From CAIKZZ01 sp035604595 (GTDB lineage Bacteria; Pseudomonadota; Gammaproteobacteria; Steroidobacterales; Steroidobacteraceae), in contig DATNIE010000028.1 in the NCBI GenBank assembly GCA_035604595.1, positions 1 to 64,000 of the forward strand: a stretch of 64,000 nt of DNA. The letters are read 5' to 3'. The notes below the pieces were generated by a model. It was not told where the DNA came from. It saw only the letters and a list, made by a program, of their open reading frames with translations, and did no database searches. Shown here piece after piece: positions 1-7,068 of the stretch; positions within the stretch are counted from its first letter, which is position 1; every line of letters starts with the position of its first letter. A program made the position numbers and the translations under genes.

Positions 1-705
1 GGATTGCCGGACACGATCCTGACGCGCTCGGTCGTGATCCGGATGCGCAGGCGCGCGCCGAGCGAGCGTGTCGAGCAGTTCCGGCAACGCATTCATGCAT
101 CAGAAGGCTATGAACTTCGAGAGCGGCTGGCCGAGTGGGCCATCGGCATCAGTTCTAGATGGCGCGGCATCTATCCAGAAATGCCGGCCGGCGTGGAAGA
201 CCGCGCCGCGGACGTGTGGGAGCCATTGCTCGCGGTCGCCTAAGCGGCCGGAGGGGCTTGGCTGGCCCGCGCCCGCGTGGCCGCCATTGCGATGGTGGCG
301 GCCGCTAGGGAGACGCCTCCGAGCCTCGGCGTACAGCTCCTAACGGATCTGCGTCGGGTCTTCGGAGACGCCCACGCGATGGCTACAGACGCCATTCGTC
401 AGGCCCTGTGCGAGTTCGAGGAATCCCCGTGGCGCGACATGCGGGGAAGCCCGTTGGACGCGCGGCGACTCGCCAAGCTTCTGAATGCCTACGGCGTGAA
501 GTCAAGAAATATCCGAATCGGCAGCGCGACGCTTAAGGGCTACACCCGCGAAGATCTGCACGATCCGTGGGCGCGATACCTGCCAACCACCCCCGCCGAG
601 GGCGCTACATCCGCCACATCCGCTACAGACGAGCCTCCCGCTCCCTTTGTGGCCTCTGTAGCGCATGTAGCGGACTTGGCGGGTGACCGGGGGGAGCGAT
701 TCTGA
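1..705 (+). pseudogene. DUF3631 C-terminal region, 5' end outside window, broken by an in-frame stop
   Basis: The reading frame is already open at base 1 and runs to the stop at 703-705, but TAA at 241-243 interrupts it. Both halves are in the same frame. Joined across the stop they read as one DUF3631 domain, the C-terminal part of large helicase/primase-like proteins of integrative elements: SRSVVIRMRRRAP near the start, then DVWEPLLAVA, the stop, AAGGAWLARARVAA, and further on GYTREDLHDPWARYL. A single GAA-to-TAA change would explain the defect. The second half could restart at GTG 277 as a 142-residue fragment. The family normally lies in prophage or ICE replication modules, which fits its small neighbours. 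Calling it a pseudogene is inference; a sequencing error would have the same appearance. Confidence 0.75.
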
Positions 706-1145
706 TGATGGCGCACCAAGTCATCGTCAGCCTCGCCGACATCGGGGTCACTTTACGCGTCGATGGTGCATTCATTGTCGCCGACCCGCGGGAGGCGCTA
801 ACCCCGGAGGCGCGCGACCTGATCCGCGCCCATAAGGCGGATCTGATCGCGACACTTGCGGGTTCATGCTTCGGCCTGAGTGCGGAATTTCGGGCGGCGG
901 TCGCGCTCGGCCGCCTGCACTTGTGCGGGAACTGCTCGCGGTTTGCCGTCGGCAGAAACCCGACCGGACCCGGCCACTGCGTATTCTTCAATATCGAGAC
1001 GTGGCCGTACGTGCCGTTCAATTGCTCAAGATTCGAGGTGAGCCCGGCGCCCGCGGCGGCGGACCCCAAACCGCACCAGTCGGTTAGCAGTCACATGTCC
1101 GACTCTGGGGGTGGGATACCACTGCGGAAGGGCTGCAACGCCTGA
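705..1145 (+). CDS. TubC-N-like / cysteine-rich mobile-element protein
   Basis: A 146-residue protein whose first ATG overlaps the stop of the DUF3631 remnant (ATGATG at 705-710; either ATG may be used). Residues about 5-50 resemble the TubC N-terminal docking-related fold often found beside DUF3631 genes in elements (short beta strands, then LTPEARDLIRAHKADLIATL). Residues about 72-108 hold a CGNCSRF-GHC-FNCSRF cysteine pattern that could bind one metal ion. The 4-base overlaps with both neighbours point to one transcript. Function is unknown; the TubC resemblance describes the fold and does not imply polyketide synthesis. Confidence 0.6.
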   Translation: MMAHQVIVSLADIGVTLRVDGAFIVADPREALTPEARDLIRAHKADLIATLAGSCFGLSAEFRAAVALGRLHLCGNCSRFAVGRNPTGPGHCVFFNIETWPYVPFNCSRFEVSPAPAAADPKPHQSVSSHMSDSGGGIPLRKGCNA

Positions 1146-1933
1146 TGGCGAAGAAACCAAAAGCCAGCAACAGTGAGGGGGCGGCGAAGGCCAAGCCGCA
1201 GCCAGCGGACGCCCCCACGAGCGAAGCGATAGCCGCAGCACGCTCCATAGCGCGCACCACACTGCGCCCGACGGTGAACAGTGCCAGAACCATCCAGACC
1301 GTGCGAGGCGACAAACGGGACGACCTCAGCCTGGTCAGCTTGGTTGACGCACTGTCGGAACAATGCGCGCTCGTATCGAGCGGTAACCTCTCGCGGCCGG
1401 AAGCCGTGTTGACCGCGCAGATGCACACACTGGATGCTCTGTTTAGCCGCCTGACCCGGCTGGCCTGCCAGAACCTCGACCACTTCGACGCGGCTGAGCG
1501 GCTGTTCCGGCTTGCCTTCAAGGCACAGAGTCAGGCACGGGCAACCGTTGAGGCGCTGGCGGTGGTCAAGAATCCACCCGTGATGTTTGCCAAACAAGCC
1601 AACCTGACGACTGGGCCGCAGCAGATCAATAACAACCTGTCCCTCGCGCGCGGCATTCCTGAAGCTGCGCCAAACAAACTATTGGAGCAAACCGATGGCG
1701 AACGGCTGGACTCCATCACGACGAGCGGCGCAGTCAACAGCGATCCGGCGATGGCAACCGTGGATGTGCTCCACCGGGCCGCGCACGGCCGAGGGCAAGC
1801 GTCGGGTATCCCGCAATGCGTATCGCGGAGGCCACCGGCCAGCCTTCAGAGCCACGATGCAGCGGCTGCGCGAGCTGCTGGCCGAGCACGACAACGTGCT
1901 GCAAGGGCTGGAGTAAAACATGATCGACCCTGA
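1145..1933 (+). CDS. hypothetical mobile-element protein, C-terminus overlapping another gene
   Basis: A 262-residue open frame starting at ATG 1145, one base inside the previous stop. Residues 1-170 look like a real protein: a low-complexity Lys/Ala/Pro start, then a helical stretch (DALFSRLTRLACQ, AAERLFRLAFKAQSQAR) and a conserved-looking NLTTGPQQINNN segment, as in uncharacterised proteins of betaproteobacterial and xanthomonad elements. From about residue 184 (base 1695) the frame overlaps another gene and becomes Arg/Ala-rich, as expected of an out-of-frame shadow, so the useful protein may be only about 185-200 residues. No function can be assigned. Confidence 0.55.
   Translation: MAKKPKASNSEGAAKAKPQPADAPTSEAIAAARSIARTTLRPTVNSARTIQTVRGDKRDDLSLVSLVDALSEQCALVSSGNLSRPEAVLTAQMHTLDALFSRLTRLACQNLDHFDAAERLFRLAFKAQSQARATVEALAVVKNPPVMFAKQANLTTGPQQINNNLSLARGIPEAAPNKLLEQTDGERLDSITTSGAVNSDPAMATVDVLHRAAHGRGQASGIPQCVSRRPPASLQSHDAAAARAAGRARQRAARAGVKHDRP
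1695..1916 (+). CDS. small STGPRT-motif mobile-element protein
   Basis: A 73-residue basic protein with the pattern MANGWTPSRRAAQ, a Trp/Arg-rich run, STGPRTAEGK and VSRNAYRGG. I recognise this motif set from small uncharacterised proteins in proteobacterial integrated elements. ATG 1695 has a GGAG Shine-Dalgarno at 1684-1687. The gene lies wholly inside the 3' part of the preceding frame in a different register. Its motif content argues that this is the real coding register between 1695 and 1916. The C-terminal helix is Leu/Glu-rich. Role unknown; DNA or RNA binding is only a guess from its charge. Confidence 0.6.
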   Translation: MANGWTPSRRAAQSTAIRRWQPWMCSTGPRTAEGKRRVSRNAYRGGHRPAFRATMQRLRELLAEHDNVLQGLE

Positions 1934-2111
1934 CACTGAGGCCCCGCTGCCGGGTACGGGCCTGAGCGAGGCCGAGCTGGCCGAACTGGCGCGCGATATC
2001 ACAATGACGGAGGCGCAAATTGAGCAGTTGCAGCGCGACCTGATCTTTTCCCCGGCTGAGATTGAGGCGTTGCTGGCTTGTATCGGATGGCCGCCCGTAC
2101 GGTCCCCGTAG
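1920..2111 (+). CDS. small acidic hypothetical protein
   Basis: A 63-residue acidic peptide whose ATG (1920) lies four bases after the previous stop, with GGAG about eight bases upstream, so it is probably translated with its neighbours. It is Glu/Leu-rich and predicted helical (LSEAELAELARDITMTEAQI), with a short hydrophobic end. I recognise no family. The ribosome-binding site and tight spacing are the only support. The bases from 2112 to 2283 hold nothing I can support. Confidence 0.4.
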   Translation: MIDPDTEAPLPGTGLSEAELAELARDITMTEAQIEQLQRDLIFSPAEIEALLACIGWPPVRSP

Positions 2112-2283
2112 TGTTGATGCGGTGTCGCAGGCGACCGTGATGTTTCCGATCAACGGCTGCGAAATGCGAGACACATCGATACAAACGTCATTGTCACAAG
2201 CGTGTCAATGGGCACTTTCTCGGCCATCGGGCAGATCCTCTACGACTCGACTTCTACCGTGTACCGAGCGATGCGAGTGCCCG

Positions 2284-2586
2284 CTATTTCACTGGATCGC
2301 CGTTCTTGTCGAATCTCAACACGATACCCGTGGCCGCTACCTTGCAGACGTACTGAGGATCGATAATAAAGCCGGGCGGAGGTGGCGGAATCGTTCCCGC
2401 CGCGGACAGCGGAGCCTCGCGGCACACCTGCATTTCGCCCGTGACACTATCCAGCCGGACCCACCGTGGCAGTTGATCAGGCGAGGAAAGGGCTGCGATC
2501 GTATAGCGAGGATGGCGCGGATCCCCGCAACCGGCTACCAGCCCGATTGCCAGTAGGCCGATTAACATCCGAAACCCAATTGACAT
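2284..2586 (-). CDS. small putative lipoprotein
   Basis: A 100-residue secreted lipoprotein candidate. The N-terminus MSIGFRMLIGLLAIGLVAGC is a short positive/hydrophobic signal with a lipobox LVAG|C. The mature part includes DPRHPRYTIAALS and a PPPPPG linker. ATG at 2586 is chosen over ATG 2592 because the GGGGA Shine-Dalgarno lies directly against the 2592 codon but six bases from the 2586 codon. No family recognised. It lies in the decayed element segment next to the tRNA and is less GC-rich than the core genes. Confidence 0.6.
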   Translation of the reverse strand: MSIGFRMLIGLLAIGLVAGCGDPRHPRYTIAALSSPDQLPRWVRLDSVTGEMQVCREAPLSAAGTIPPPPPGFIIDPQYVCKVAATGIVLRFDKNGDPVK

Positions 2587-2635
2587 CGTCATTCCCCAAG
2601 TGCGCCTCTGGGCGGCCTAAATCGATATTCGGCAG

Positions 2636-2821
2636 TTAGTCGTGCCGGAACCTCTCAAGGGCAGCGTACTTCAAGCTGGCCTCGACAAAATACCCGTTGC
2701 AGGTACCGCACTGGTACCGATAGTTGCCGTGGTGGTCCTTGTCGATGGGACGGACCGTACCCGTGTGCTCACACTTTGGGCAGTCAAAGTAATGCGAGTC
2801 GGATCGGCGTTTGAATGTCAT
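2636..2821 (-). CDS. small zinc-ribbon protein
   Basis: A 61-residue protein with two CxxC knuckles, FDCPKC and YQCGTC, about 20 residues apart, the arrangement of a zinc ribbon. Basic residues precede the first knuckle (MTFKRRSDSHYF). ATG 2821 has a GAGG site about nine bases upstream. Such ribbons occur in small nucleic-acid-binding proteins of phages and elements; no specific partner can be named. It may be transcribed with the lipoprotein gene downstream on the same strand. Confidence 0.6.
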   Translation of the reverse strand: MTFKRRSDSHYFDCPKCEHTGTVRPIDKDHHGNYRYQCGTCNGYFVEASLKYAALERFRHD

Positions 2822-3148
2822 AGAGCAAACCTCGCTGTGAGAGGCGCTCGAAGCCGCAACGTGGCGATGCTCTACCTAGCGACCAACTATAGAGCCGGAA
2901 GCCGAGGTCCGCCAGCTTTCGGCCCATCGCCAACCTGCGCCGCTACCGGCTCAGTTGTGCTGAATCATGATCGTCCCGTCGATATCGACGGTCTGGGGTT
3001 GGCGCACGTTGCGGTTAAGGCAGGAACGCGGGGTCAGTGGCGATGCGGCGACGGAAGGCGTAGAAACGGCCGACAGGGCGGAGAACGGCTGACTGCACAG
3101 CGCAGGGCCGCGTCGCGGCATTACGCGAACCGATAGGGGGCACAGCCG
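2822..3148. other. 327-base stretch without a confident gene
   Basis: The only candidate is a 56-codon frame on the minus strand (2951-3121, ATG 3121), ending in VDIDGTIMIQHN, without a recognisable Shine-Dalgarno. The plus-strand open frame across the region is Arg/Gly-rich and looks like a shadow. Promoters for the divergent genes at 2821 (minus) and 3149 (plus) must lie here, but I see no convincing -35/-10 pair. Confidence 0.3.
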
Positions 3149-3565
3149 ATGGATAGGACGTCGTTGTTGATTGCGACGATGGCGGCCCTGATGGCTTGCA
3201 CCACTGTACCAACGCTCACGATGAAGCTTATGTCGCGCGACGACGGCACCATTTACACCGGGACCGTAAATGGCAATGGACGCGGATCAGGGACAATGTC
3301 CGTGACTGTTGGCGACAAATCGTGCTCCGGGTTGTTCGCTAGAGGGGCGTCCAATGACAGTTTCGGTTTCTTCACAACTTACGGGGCAAAAGGGGCTGGG
3401 TCGGTGGGAACGGTTCAGTCCTCCGGCGGCACTTCCACTGTTAAGGCCCTGATGTCTTGCTCTGACGGCAAGGGCATTCGGTGTGACTTTGTTGGCGGCG
3501 GCATGACTGGTACAGGCATTTGTGTAGATAGTACGGGCCACGTGTTCGACGCAATTGTGATGTGA
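3149..3565 (+). CDS. putative secreted Gly/Thr-rich lipoprotein
   Basis: A 138-residue protein with a short signal, MDRTSLLIATMAALMAC, ending in a near-lipobox (LMA|C). The mature part is rich in Gly, Ser and Thr with alternating hydrophobic residues (DDGTIYTGTVNGNGRG, GTMSVTVGDKSCSG), suggesting a beta-rich fold, with three or four further cysteines. GGGGG lies about ten bases before ATG 3149. I recognise no named family. Base composition is clearly less GC-rich than the core genes, consistent with acquired DNA. Confidence 0.6.
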   Translation: MDRTSLLIATMAALMACTTVPTLTMKLMSRDDGTIYTGTVNGNGRGSGTMSVTVGDKSCSGLFARGASNDSFGFFTTYGAKGAGSVGTVQSSGGTSTVKALMSCSDGKGIRCDFVGGGMTGTGICVDSTGHVFDAIVM

Positions 3566-3649
3566 GCAACCGGTTGGTAAGCGGCCGAGACTCTAACCGT
3601 TTGCGGCCATCGCGCGCGTTTAGACTGCCTGGCAGATACCGACTAACCG

Positions 3650-4111
3650 CTACTTTGTAGCGAGAATCTTGGCCTTGCGCGCCTGAAACTCATCTTCTGT
3701 GATGATCCCTTTCTTTCTAAGCTCGTCCAGTTTCGTCAATTCCTCATAGATGTCGGCTGGCGCGGTCTTGACAGCCTCGGCGGACTTGGACGGGACCGGT
3801 GAGACGGGCTGCGCAGCCTCAGTGGGTGATACGCATTTGAAATGCAACTCCGTCGAACCGAGTCGTGCAGGCATCGCTGGCGTGACCGTCTCACTCAGTG
3901 TCTTTACTTCAAGTCCTTTCTCGCGGCAGAAGGCATTGGCTTCACGATAAACCGCAGCTTTGTTGCTGAGCGACACGCCAATGCCCGGTGAACCATCCTT
4001 TTTGCCGATCATGTAGGAATCTTGGTCCATTCGAATTACGCCCGTGCTGGCGCAGCCTGAAAGCAGTAGGAGAACGCCGACGAGGCTCGCCATCCTAAGT
4101 TCGTGTGCCAT
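3650..4111 (-). CDS. SHOCT-domain lipoprotein
   Basis: A 153-residue lipoprotein. From ATG 4111: MAHELRMASLVGVLLLLSGC gives a signal and lipobox LLSG|C. A small alpha/beta domain follows (NAFCREKGLEVKTL, ELHFKCVS), then a Pro/Ser linker and a C-terminal SHOCT module (YEELTKLDELRKKGIITEDEF, about residues 120-150). SHOCT is a short oligomerisation-type motif common at protein ends. The frame extends upstream to 4213, but AGGGGG five to six bases before 4111 fixes the start. It is the last element-side gene before tRNA-Glu and may be cargo. Confidence 0.7.
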   Translation of the reverse strand: MAHELRMASLVGVLLLLSGCASTGVIRMDQDSYMIGKKDGSPGIGVSLSNKAAVYREANAFCREKGLEVKTLSETVTPAMPARLGSTELHFKCVSPTEAAQPVSPVPSKSAEAVKTAPADIYEELTKLDELRKKGIITEDEFQARKAKILATK

Positions 4112-4239
4112 CGCTGCCCCCTCGCGCTGCGGGCTATCCCCGGTCGGAGGATAGCGCCGGGCTATGGGCTGCTGTCCAGTCGCGGCCGCCGATTTTACCC
4201 ATAGATTACCCATAACGTACGCGTGCGCTGCGTCGTCAC

Positions 4240-4259
4240 TGATAAATACTTATTTATCA
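4240..4259. repeat. 20-base AT-rich inverted repeat beside tRNA-Glu
   Basis: TGATAAAT (4240-4247) and ATTTATCA (4252-4259) form a perfect 8-base inverted repeat with a 4-base centre, ten bases from the CCA end of tRNA-Glu and strikingly AT-rich for this genome. No U-run follows on either strand, so an ordinary terminator is unlikely. Its position at the junction between tRNA and foreign DNA suggests a recombinase site or a transcript-end structure; both are inference. Confidence 0.4.
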
Positions 4260-4268
4260 ACAGGTTGA

Positions 4269-4344
4269 TGGCGCTCCCAGAGGGATTCGAACCCTCGTAC
4301 CAGCCTTGAGAGGGCTGTGTCCTGGGCCTCTAGACGATGGGAGC
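4269..4344 (-). tRNA. tRNA-Glu (CTC)
   Basis: A 76-base cloverleaf on the minus strand including an encoded CCA. The acceptor arms are GCTCCCA and TGGGAGC, with discriminator G. The T-loop TTCGAAT sits in GAGGG/CCCTC. The anticodon stem CAGCC/GGCTG carries the loop CTCTCAA, with anticodon CTC at 4310-4308, reading GAG. Its 3' end faces the element remnant to the left, the usual orientation for integration into a tRNA gene. Confidence 0.95.
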
Positions 4345-4374
4345 AATAGGGCCGGGGCCGGGAGGCGCCGGCTG

Positions 4375-5829
4375 ATGCTAGCCTGTTATTATACGGCGCG
4401 ACCATCGCACCACAAGCGAGACCCTCTTCTGGCTAACCCGTCCATCGCGGCCGCGCGCGCGCCGCACGCTGAGCGCCCAGCCGGCCCCGTTGTGATCGAG
4501 CGCGCGGCGCACTCCATCTCGCGCGCCGACATCTCACCACAGGCCCTCAAAGTCCTGTATCGACTCAAGGACGCTGGCTACCAGGCGTTCCTCGTCGGCG
4601 GGAGCGTCCGCGACCTGCTGCTCGGAATCCGACCCAAGGATTTTGACGTGGCGACAAATGCGCTGCCCGAGGAAATCCGGCGCGTGTTCCGTAACTGCCG
4701 CCTGATCGGGCGTCGCTTCCGGCTCGCGCACGTGCACTTCGGCGACGAGATTATCGAGGTCGCGACCTTCCGCGCGGCGACGGCGCCAGAGGAGGTCGAC
4801 GACGAGGATCATCGCGAGGTTGACGATGCGCGGGCCCACGACGACAGCGGACGGATCCTGCGCGACAACCTCTACGGCACGATCGACGCAGACGTCTGGC
4901 GGCGAGATTTCACGGCCAATGCGCTTTATTACAACATCGCCGATTTCTCCGTGTGGGACTACGTCGGCGGGTTCGAGGACGTCACGGCACGGGTGCTGCG
5001 GCTGATCGGCGATCCCGAGGTTCGCTACCGCGAGGATCCCGTCCGGCTGCTCAGGGCAGCACGCTTCGCGGCCAAGCTCGGTTTTCAGCTGCACTCCGAC
5101 ACCCGCGCGCCGATGCGTGCGCTCGCACCGCTGCTCGCGAGCGTACCCGCGGCGCGCCTGTTCGATGAGTGCACGAAGCTGTTTCTCGGCGGCCATGGGG
5201 TCGCGGGTTTCGAGCGCCTGCGTGAGTTCGACTTGCTGCCGCACCTGCTGCCCGCGCTCGCGGAGGAACTGGCGCGCGAGCCGGACGGCGAGGCGGCGCG
5301 CCTGCTCGCGCTCGGCCTCGCCGGGACCGACGCGCGGGTGCACGCGGATCGCTCGGTCACGCCGACGTTCCTGTTCGCGGTGCTGCTGTACGGGCCGATC
5401 ATGCGGCTGGCGGCCGAGCGCCGCGCGGCGGGCGTCCCGCCAGTTCAGGCGCTCGCCGAGGCGACCGATGCCGTCCTCACCGCCCAGGTCAGGCGGGTCG
5501 CGGTGCCAAAGCGGTTCACGCTGCCACTGCGCGAGATGCTGGCGCTGCAGCCGCGCTTCGAGCGACGCGACGGACGCAAGGCCCTCGCACTCCTTCACCA
5601 CCCGCGTTTCAGGGCGGCCTACGATCTGTTCGTCCTGCGGGCGGACGCGGGGGCAGTCCCGCGCGAGCTCGCCGACTGGTGGACCGAGATCCAGACGGTC
5701 AGCGCCGAGGAACGAGTCGAGCGGATCGCCGCGCTCGCGCCCCCGGAGGGCGGCGAGACGCCTCCGGCCGGGCGCCGCCGCCGGCGTCGCCGGCGCCCGC
5801 ACGGCGGCGCCGAGCATCCGCCAGGCTAG
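4375..5829 (+). CDS. pcnB: poly(A) polymerase I
   Basis: Adds poly(A) tails to RNA 3' ends and so promotes decay. The nucleotidyltransferase core is clear: LVGGSVRDLLLG at about residues 73-84, KDFDVATNA with catalytic Asp89/Asp91, then FRNCRLIGRRFRLAHV, and RRDFTANALYYN and RYREDPVRLLRAARFAAKLG of the RNA/ATP-binding region. The C-terminus is Arg-rich, as in E. coli PcnB. Keeping GRRFRLAHV and the long Arg tail separates it from CCA-adding enzymes. The start is uncertain: ATG 4375 is the first ATG clear of the tRNA gene, gives 484 residues and adds about 40 non-conserved residues; no good Shine-Dalgarno is visible. folK follows after one base. Confidence 0.9.
   Translation: MLACYYTARPSHHKRDPLLANPSIAAARAPHAERPAGPVVIERAAHSISRADISPQALKVLYRLKDAGYQAFLVGGSVRDLLLGIRPKDFDVATNALPEEIRRVFRNCRLIGRRFRLAHVHFGDEIIEVATFRAATAPEEVDDEDHREVDDARAHDDSGRILRDNLYGTIDADVWRRDFTANALYYNIADFSVWDYVGGFEDVTARVLRLIGDPEVRYREDPVRLLRAARFAAKLGFQLHSDTRAPMRALAPLLASVPAARLFDECTKLFLGGHGVAGFERLREFDLLPHLLPALAEELAREPDGEAARLLALGLAGTDARVHADRSVTPTFLFAVLLYGPIMRLAAERRAAGVPPVQALAEATDAVLTAQVRRVAVPKRFTLPLREMLALQPRFERRDGRKALALLHHPRFRAAYDLFVLRADAGAVPRELADWWTEIQTVSAEERVERIAALAPPEGGETPPAGRRRRRRRRPHGGAEHPPG
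4388..4415 (-). promoter_or_regulatory. promoter of tRNA-Glu
   Basis: On the minus strand a perfect -10 TATAAT (4393-4388) lies 16 bases from TTGTGG (4415-4410). Predicted transcription start is near 4381, giving a leader of roughly 37 bases before the tRNA, with a GC-rich stretch typical of stable-RNA promoters. Confidence 0.6.
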
Positions 5830-5830
5830 C

Positions 5831-6328
5831 GTGGACGCTGGGTCTTGGTGGACGCCGGCGTTCATCGGCCTCGGCAGCAATCTCGATGATCCGCCGCGCC
5901 AGCTCGATGCGGCACTCGCCGGTCTCGCGGCACTGCCGGCGAGCGTGCTCGTCGTGGTCTCACCCCGCTACCGCTCGCGCCCGGTCGGCTTCCAGGATCA
6001 GCCAGACTTCATCAATGCCGCGGCCGCGCTGCTGACCCGGCTCGATGCCGAGGCGCTTCTTCGGGAGCTGCGAGCGCTCGAAGTGCAGCTCGGCAAGCGC
6101 CCCCCACCGGTGCGCTTCGGACCGCGCCGCATTGACCTCGATCTGCTGGCGTTCGGCACGCAGGCCTTGCGCTCGCCGACGCTCGAGCTGCCGCATCCGC
6201 GCCTGCACGAGCGGGCGTTCGTCCTGTATCCTCTCTCAGACATAGCGCCCGAGCTGTGGATACCGGGTCGCGGCCGCGTTGCCGCGCTCCGGGCTGCGGT
6301 CCCGGGCGACACCCTGTCGCTGCCGTGA
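5831..6328 (+). CDS. folK: HPPK, 6-hydroxymethyl-dihydropterin pyrophosphokinase
   Basis: Transfers pyrophosphate from ATP to 6-hydroxymethyl-7,8-dihydropterin in folate synthesis. 165 residues, normal for the family: FIGLGSNLDDP at about 11-21, the pterin-loop region YRSRPVGFQDQPDFINAA, and the metal-binding GPRRIDLDLLAFG at about 97-109, followed by LPHPRLHERAFVL. The only sensible start is GTG 5831, one base after the pcnB stop, so translation is probably coupled. The pcnB-folK pairing is widespread in gammaproteobacteria. Confidence 0.95.
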   Translation: MDAGSWWTPAFIGLGSNLDDPPRQLDAALAGLAALPASVLVVVSPRYRSRPVGFQDQPDFINAAAALLTRLDAEALLRELRALEVQLGKRPPPVRFGPRRIDLDLLAFGTQALRSPTLELPHPRLHERAFVLYPLSDIAPELWIPGRGRVAALRAAVPGDTLSLP

Positions 6329-6338
6329 TCCGCCACGC

Positions 6339-7007
6339 GTGAGTACCGCGCCTGCCCAGCCGTCCGAAGCTTTCGCACACCGCTACGTCGTGATCGAAGG
6401 ACCGATCGGCGTCGGCAAGACGAGTCTCGCCCGTCGCCTTGCGGCGCTCGCCGGTGCCGAGCCCGTGCTCGAACGCGCCGAGGAGAACCCGTTCCTCGAG
6501 CGCTTCTACCGTAACCCGCGCAGCGGTGCGCTGCCCGCGCAACTGTACTTCCTGTTCCAGCGGACCCGCCAGCTGCACCAGCTCAAGCAGAGCGATCTGT
6601 TCGCGCCGGTGCGCGTCGCCGACTTTCTGCTCGAGAAGGACCGCCTGTTCGCGCGCGTCACCCTGGATGATGAGGAGTACGCGCTCTATGAGCAGGTGTA
6701 CCAGCGGCTCGCCATCGATGCCGCGGTACCCGACCTCGTCGTGTACCTCCAGGCGCCGGTTGACGTGCTGCAGGATAGGATCGCGCGACGTGGCATCCGT
6801 TACGAGCAGGGCATGGAGCGCGAGTACCTCGAGCGCGTGGTCGATGCCTACACGCGTTTCTTCCACCACTACGACGCCGCGCCGTTGCTGATCGTCAACG
6901 CGGGCGAGGTCGACTTCATCGGCAACGACGCGCACTTTGCGCAGCTCGCCGCCGAGATCAGCCGGCCGCGCCGCGGTCGTCACTACTTCAACGCGTTCCG
7001 CAGCTGA
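6339..7007 (+). CDS. deoxynucleoside kinase (dAK/dGK family)
   Basis: Phosphorylates a deoxynucleoside in nucleotide salvage. 222 residues from GTG 6339, with P-loop GPIGVGKTS at about 21-29, ENPFLERFY, the DRLFARVTL region with the ERS/DRY-like element, and IARRGIRYEQGMEREYLERV, the lid region of the family. The conserved core ends in LVVYLQAPVDVL and LLIVNAGEVDFI. A frame extending further upstream would overlap folK and lacks family similarity. Substrate specificity cannot be read from the sequence. It follows folK by ten bases, as in pseudomonads. Confidence 0.85.
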   Translation: MSTAPAQPSEAFAHRYVVIEGPIGVGKTSLARRLAALAGAEPVLERAEENPFLERFYRNPRSGALPAQLYFLFQRTRQLHQLKQSDLFAPVRVADFLLEKDRLFARVTLDDEEYALYEQVYQRLAIDAAVPDLVVYLQAPVDVLQDRIARRGIRYEQGMEREYLERVVDAYTRFFHHYDAAPLLIVNAGEVDFIGNDAHFAQLAAEISRPRRGRHYFNAFRS

Positions 7008-7068
7008 GCCGGTCAGGCCGTGCGCGCAAGCCGCGCGCGCTGCAGGCGGGATTGGGGCGCCGCCGTCT

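Noticed and set aside
2642..3136. 164-codon plus-strand frame opposite the zinc-ribbon gene
   Set aside because: No ribosome-binding site or family motif; the first 180 bases are the complement of a better-supported small gene.
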